Shown here in pieces: positions 62,301 through 64,000 of a DNA stretch of 64,000 nt. How positions within the stretch are numbered: the stretch's first letter is position 1; every line of letters begins with the position of its first letter. The position numbers were made by a program, and so were the translations under genes. Below the pieces are notes generated by a model. That model was not told the origin of the DNA, ran no database searches, and saw nothing but the letters and a program-made list of their open reading frames with translations. The stretch is from Lutimonas vermicola (GTDB lineage: Bacteria > Bacteroidota > Bacteroidia > Flavobacteriales > Flavobacteriaceae): contig NZ_JBCDNA010000002.1 in the NCBI RefSeq assembly GCF_038433205.1, positions 682,001 through 746,000 on the forward strand, in the 5' to 3' direction.

Positions 62301-63714
62301 AAAGATGTTTAAAAAATTCCTTTTTAAGCTTATTTGAAAATGCTTCAGTAAAAAATCCCGGGCCTTTTTGAATGTTCTTTATGAGTCCAGTATAGATGCC
62401 TCTGTTTAAAAATGGAATGTGCACTCTTTCCATATAATCTGTTGTTCCCCCTGAACCCCAGCAATTGATTTCTTCTTTTATTTCATCGTTAATGGCAATA
62501 AAAACACCTCCTGTGATCGCTACTTCTAATCCTTTAAATTCTTTATGCAATAAATTAATGACTTCTTGTAATTCTGAAGATTCCTGCATCGCCATAGTTC
62601 GGGCACGCACCCTTTCAAGAGCTAGTTCAATCCGGGATTCCCTTGCCTGGGCTTCTGCTTTTTTAAGGTCATTGAAGCGGGTGTAGGTGAGGTCAAATAC
62701 TTTACCAAACCTGGCAAGTATATCAAGACTGGCATCAGACAGAGGTGCTTCTCCTATGGTTTGTAAACCTCCAAAATCACTAAAGGTAAAAGAGGCAACA
62801 TACTTCTTTGATTTGCGCATCTCTTTTTGAACCGAATCGGAAACTCTTTTAAACTCTGTTTCACCAAACAAATAATCATCATATTCCTTCTTTTCTTTCC
62901 CTTTCAGTTCAAAAACCCATTTGGACAGCCTATCCTGATAGGCTTTTAGCATCTCGTGATGGAAACGATGGTCTTCAAACTTCATATAATACGATTCCGG
63001 GGGTTTTCCCTTCTCGGTATTTGCACCCCAAACCATATTTGACAAAGAAGGCTCATCTATAATATTGATGATGCACCAGGAAAGCGCAAAATCAAGTCTG
63101 GTTAATTCTTCAAAAACAGTATTGACAAGATCACTCAACTCGTCAGATTTTTTCATGGCCATGGCCCTGGCCCTAACGCGTTCAAGCGAAGCCTCTATTT
63201 CCAGCTCCCGGTTTTTTAGTTCCAATTCTGCAGTTCGCCTTTTTATAGCAGTTCGCAGTTGCAGGTTTTCGGCCGTGACCTTTTCTAAACCAAGGGTTTC
63301 GCCTTCCTGGGCTTTAAGATCCGGTGTAGAGAAATGCTGGTAAAAAAATCGCCAGCCCTTTGAAGTATTTCGCATTAATGAAGTGAATCTGAACCTGGCA
63401 TAATAAACCCAATTACCCTTATCGAGAATAAAAGCGTCTCCCAAGTCGGTAATCAGCACCATACCATCCAAAGTTTCAATACTTCGAATCACATTTTCCA
63501 ATTTTGCCTTTCCTGCCAACTGATCGGCTGTAGCTTCAAAAAATGCTGTTGTATCTTTTCTGTTTAAAAACTCTTCCCCACCGGTTGATCCAACAAACCT
63601 GAAATCATCATCCAGATAATAATTATAGGTGTTTATATCGCCATTGAGATAGCTGTTCCACCATGTTTCATATACCTTGAGCAGTTCTTTTTCCTCTTTT
63701 TTGGATAGATTCAT
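53380..63714 (-). CDS. Giant multi-sensor histidine kinase (3444 residues, 16 sensor modules)
   Basis: The protein begins with a SnoaL/NTF2-like domain (about 1-150: YETWWNSYLNGDINTYNYYL), then carries 16 tandem modules of about 188 residues (about 170-3180), a coiled coil, and a single kinase core with His3210 (GIAHEIQNP) and intact N/G boxes. Modules are joined by a helical linker of the type LERVRSRTMAMQ preceded by FGKVFEQTYTRFLDLQKAE. Each module body looks GAF-like (alternating strands and helices, no metal motif), but this is inference. No signal or membrane helix, so it is a cytoplasmic protein. Its start lies 37 bp after the cyclase stop and its end overlaps or abuts the next kinase. 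It is single-frame throughout, without stops. Confidence 0.9.
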   Translation of the reverse strand: MNLSKKEEKELLKVYETWWNSYLNGDINTYNYYLDDDFRFVGSTGGEEFLNRKDTTAFFEATADQLAGKAKLENVIRSIETLDGMVLITDLGDAFILDKGNWVYYARFRFTSLMRNTSKGWRFFYQHFSTPDLKAQEGETLGLEKVTAENLQLRTAIKRRTAELELKNRELEIEASLERVRARAMAMKKSDELSDLVNTVFEELTRLDFALSWCIINIIDEPSLSNMVWGANTEKGKPPESYYMKFEDHRFHHEMLKAYQDRLSKWVFELKGKEKKEYDDYLFGETEFKRVSDSVQKEMRKSKKYVASFTFSDFGGLQTIGEAPLSDASLDILARFGKVFDLTYTRFNDLKKAEAQARESRIELALERVRARTMAMQESSELQEVINLLHKEFKGLEVAITGGVFIAINDEIKEEINCWGSGGTTDYMERVHIPFLNRGIYTGLIKNIQKGPGFFTEAFSNKLKKEFFKHLFKQAPYSETSDEHQKELLNRAGGYTRSCSVSKNTSIFIINHHGVKFSNEENEILRRFGNVFEQTYTRFLDLKKAEAQARESRIELALERVRARTMAMHNSSELAEVASLLFEQIRELGIEVWTTGFNVWLDEDNVYEDWITSPKGGFIEPYKVDTTEFPVFIEVREAKQRGDTFFVQYVEGEMLKRMYQQLSNFAPAQFEIMLKDGFQFPKHQYDHFVFGSSVSLMFITFEPVPEAHDIFKRFGKVFQQTYTRFNDLKLAEAQARESQIQLSLERVRARSLAMKSADELHEVLSVLFRQFDILGINPVNVFLSLFDREERTTTYRASGKSGKRIPGKQVVGIDSLEAWTVLFDKWKNDSSDAIEVIYYPKEVIPEIFDLFTETFSAMPEEDRMTADDFPNGGYSVLGYTPFGYLGYDHICGPTEEEKDILTRICVEFTRVYQRFLDIQQAEKQAREAQIELALERVRARTMAMQKSEELADVATILFQQVKELGIEQWTCGFNIWETGDTHFTFYPGGPDGEILDSCEVPLTEHPIFRQFDESKRRGDELFVYEKEGEVQADHYKYMHSLPGIGDMLQGMLDKGLEFPSFQIDHVANFLYGNLIFITYEPFPEMHDVFKRFAKVFEQTYTRFLDLQKAESQAREAQIEAALERLRSASMAMHQTEDIGKVVVVFFEQLKVLNVAFAQAWITILHLEEGYFDTWFSPIDGIYDAPQHFQMPSAPFEETTIKGWLDGVSFSYLSIENKEELEQFYKACDEMTGSKYFTNSQQKLQLEKLEILEANHKYGMISKSNNEAPKKEEKDLLYRFGKVFEQTYTRFLDLQKAEAQAREAQIEAALERVRSRSMAMHKSNELKEVVKVIFDQMAHLKINADHAGIVVDYEPKKDFHFWVADHQDIPARITVPYLDLVWDRQFTEAKKKGKDFFSTQLNFDEKNSFYKKLLPHIENLSKEARDFYFNCPGLAASTVIQKDIGLYIENFSGIPFSDEENSILMRFGKVFQQTYTRFFDLQKAEAQAREAQIEGALERVRSRTTGMQKSEELREVIQVIHDQLIDLNFQIDAAGFTLDYHQNNDWNVWIANKGESLPSLMYMPYIDHPQFNYYKSAKEKGLDFLANTLSFEEKNSIFNYMFGFMGDYPQAEKDELLSKPGLAISQVFLKNISLWIYNLDAIPYSDEDNSTLMRFGKVFQQTYTRFLDLQKAEAQARESQIEVALEKVRSRTMAMQKGEELKEVVVLLYKELIDLGVTNFVTCGYVEVNEKINRQITWVTSPGGDSLGLFYLPLTGDATFDERYAAWQQQQTIFHQEVAGEVRSKHLEYAITTFNSKEAEQMVLSQFPDPTVFYCFNFSHGYLHLVTGAELKNEEEILLARFTRVFEQTYARFLDLQKAEAQAREAQIEAALERTRNQSMQMQHSDEIKDLSKIFHEQLIGLNIPSEFSYVWLPEEDKQEHMFWATWSETTKGSTSTLSKSVVYPLDKTEPYTAACYKAWASEEPVHESNILPEETAKFFDTWKELLKGAKKLKARYFPEGIYYAEAYMKYGCFGINIRRALQNDEADILHRFAVEFERAYTRFLDLQKAEAQAREAEIEAALERVRSQTMAMHNSQDVGKTVVTFFDEVMKLGLNKSIRCGIGILEDREKMETWSATSYPNGDVDLQVGLLDMKRHPLIKGLETAWKNKEDGYSSELIGEDVVRYYEQLIEEPDYPFHIDLENLSDIEYHRSFFFSSGIIFTFTKTPLSEEAALVLKRFASVFGQTYRRFLDLQKAEAQAREAQIEAALEKVRSRSLAMHAASELQEVVQVVAEKLKELGVILDVGGAVICTYFQDSKDVMHWTASFDPSHPSIPYYLPYFDSPLFNEAWASKISGEPTFEKVFSFEDKNDFFQKAFEFSDYKNLPEEYKREILEAPDHGLFFAWSRNSALMIPSHTGIILKEEHKEILKRFVNVFEQAYIRFMDLRKAEAQAREAEIEAALERVRSKTMAMHNSQEVGQTVALMFDELVKLGIDKSVRCGIGILDHKKPMELWTASSDAKGEVILNIGFLSMSIHPLLKGIKKSWMDKNPVFNYELKGKDLIKYFKALNEFPDYPFHTALESLPKSVVHNSFIFSEGILYAFSPAQLSREEEQIFKRFTGVFDQTYRRYLDLQRAEEQAREAQIEAALEKVRSRTMAMQSSTELVEAANLLFNQIRELGINAWSAGYNVLSDDKTQSKCWMSSEDQLQDPFPLYYTEEASFIEMGKFLKSKADFFVQELGGKDLVQHYDYMKSLPELKETFKDLQKAGLALPTYQINHLCKFSQGYLLFITYEKVPEAHDIFKRFTRIFEQTYTRFLDLKRAENQSKEAQIELALERVRASSMAMHKSEQLAETAEVLFEQFDLLGIIPDRISIAIYKEKKRIFELWSTDQNGKIVSHGHDFSIDEPTCISKTYKAWKEGKETFKVDLKGKELKDWARYVKEEAKMELDESQIQGRRVQHCAFFSQGYLLLSSHLPISHETNELLVRFTKVFQQTYTRFLDLQKAENQAREAIKRASVDRVRAEIASMRTTTDLKRITPLVWNELTALDVPFIRCGVFIMDEERQQVQTHLSTPDGKAIASFELPFENTKPLDELLPYWYKKEMYTDYWDESAFKESTKILMQRGAISSTETYVTVNQPTSLHLHFLPFLQGMLYVGSEISLNEDELNLVQDLAEAFSTAYSRYEDFNKLEQANKKIEKTLVDLKQTQTQLIQAEKMASLGELTAGIAHEIQNPLNFVNNFSEVSQELMQEMHEELDKGDLAEALEIGNDIEQNLEKIKHHGQRASEIVKGMLQHSRSSSGVKELTDVNALTDEYLRLAYHGLRAKDKSFNAKLETEFDDHLEKINVIPQDIGRVILNLITNAFYAVNEKKNEQGPGYEPVVNVCTKKIKEGIEISVKDNGNGIPQKVLDKIFQPFFTTKPTGQGTGLGLSLSYDIIKAHGGELKVETKENEGTEFTITLSIN
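54680..63170 (-). repeat. Tandem 188-residue modules (16 copies) in the giant kinase
   Basis: Linkers of the MAMxxS type recur near nt 63160, 62590, 62010, 61455, 60890, 60320, 59755, 59200, 58635, 58070, 57500, 56940, 56360, 55800, 55240 and 54695, about 565 bp apart. Linker text is well conserved; module bodies are diverged, except that modules 11 and 13 are close (both have RCGIGIL) and modules 3, 5 and 14 resemble one another. Confidence 0.85.
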
Positions 63715-63751
63715 ATACTTTAACTAATTGTATCAAAGCAGCTCTTAAAAG

Positions 63752-64000
63752 CTAACTTATCACCTGATAAACCATAATAGGTTTAGATTTATTCTTCATT
63801 TTAATCTCTCCTATTTTTTCACAAATAAAAGACTCCTTAATTTTTTTGTAATTGGCTTCACTAATCAAAATTTGGCCCTTCTTAGCGGCAGATTGCAATC
63901 TTGCAGCAATGTTCACCGCATCTCCTATTACGGTATAATCCAATCGTTTCAAGGTGGAGGAACCAATGTTTCCCCAAACCATATCTCCGCTGTTAATACC
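63752..64000 (-). CDS. Class III nucleotide cyclase, C-terminal part (gene continues past window)
   Basis: The frame is open to the right edge and includes GINSGDMVWGNIGS before the first internal ATG, so the gene starts outside. Catalytic text is LDYTVIGDAVNIAARL: Asn and Arg of the active site are present, and Thr replaces the Asp that selects the base in the two cyclases at 30-33 kb, a pattern of class IIIb enzymes. The end is KSKPIMVYQVIS. It lies 37 bp upstream of the giant kinase gene and is probably the first visible gene of that operon. Confidence 0.85.
   Translation of the reverse strand, partial: GINSGDMVWGNIGSSTLKRLDYTVIGDAVNIAARLQSAAKKGQILISEANYKKIKESFICEKIGEIKMKNKSKPIMVYQVIS

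Noticed and set aside
53530..63343. Many plus-strand ORFs of 60-140 codons opposite the kinase genes
   Set aside because: They are frame shadows of repetitive coding sequence; they recur with the linker sequence and have no sensible composition.
53380..63714. Regular repeats every 565 bp resembling a CRISPR or other DNA repeat array
   Set aside because: The repeats are in frame and code for protein modules with conserved linkers; unit length and divergence do not fit CRISPR.
1..64000. tRNA, rRNA, insertion sequences, prophage, toxin-antitoxin pairs
   Set aside because: I looked on both strands for T-loop sequences, transposase motifs and terminal repeats and found none that hold up outside coding frames.

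Overview
The window looks like chromosome from a member of the Bacteroidota, most likely a marine Flavobacteriia-type bacterium. The evidence is low GC, type IX secretion (T9SS) C-terminal sorting domains, many small lipoproteins, -7 boxes of the TAnnTTTG type with few Shine-Dalgarno sequences, and Bacteroidota families such as DUF2911, DUF6268, DUF2721, fasciclin and giant sensor kinases. I saw no rRNA, tRNA, CRISPR array, insertion sequence or phage gene.

Layout. 1-7.3 kb: a partial M61 peptidase, a hexapeptide acetyltransferase, and an apparent lipid-handling block (MMPL/RND exporter, LolA-like protein, START protein, sulfotransferase). 7.4-9.9 kb: a short T9SS protein and three tandem paralogous lipoprotein genes, each with its own terminator. 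10-15.1 kb: an ABC exporter, a fasciclin protein and a PepSY-like protein that share a promoter and signal-peptide cassette with a 32-bp element, a SIMPL protein, and small ORFs. 15.1-19.9 kb: a small-protein gene, an SDR oxidoreductase, a universal stress protein, T9SS proteins (one a remnant) and two more small ORFs. 20-29.6 kb: an M81 peptidase, outer-membrane proteins, a membrane AraC regulator, a TIM-barrel lipoprotein and an MscS-family channel.

29.9-34.7 kb is a cyclic-nucleotide region. It holds a free-standing class III cyclase, then a TPR-membrane-cyclase gene that overlaps a gene for a Pycsar-effector-like (DUF5706/PycTM) membrane protein, followed by an HD phosphohydrolase. Synthesis, membrane effector and probable degradation of a cyclic nucleotide would then sit together, which makes this the best candidate in the window for an unusual signalling or defence system.

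34.9-48.7 kb carries serine hydrolases, a cyclophilin, a TolB/TPR protein, a J-KTSC protein, an intradiol dioxygenase, a phospholipase D, a ChaN protein and a DUF2911-TPR protein. 48.7-64 kb is one minus-strand signalling operon: the end of a third cyclase gene, a 3444-residue histidine kinase with 16 tandem sensor modules of about 188 residues, a short SnoaL-kinase, and a two-component-propeller kinase. The last two share a 519-bp, almost identical kinase-core tract that looks like recent gene conversion.

Regulation. Four separate genes (the two small paralogs, the universal stress protein and an unknown gene) are each preceded by two FNR/CRP-type palindromes (core TGAY-N4-RTCA) exactly 22 bp apart, which defines a likely redox or cyclic-nucleotide regulon.
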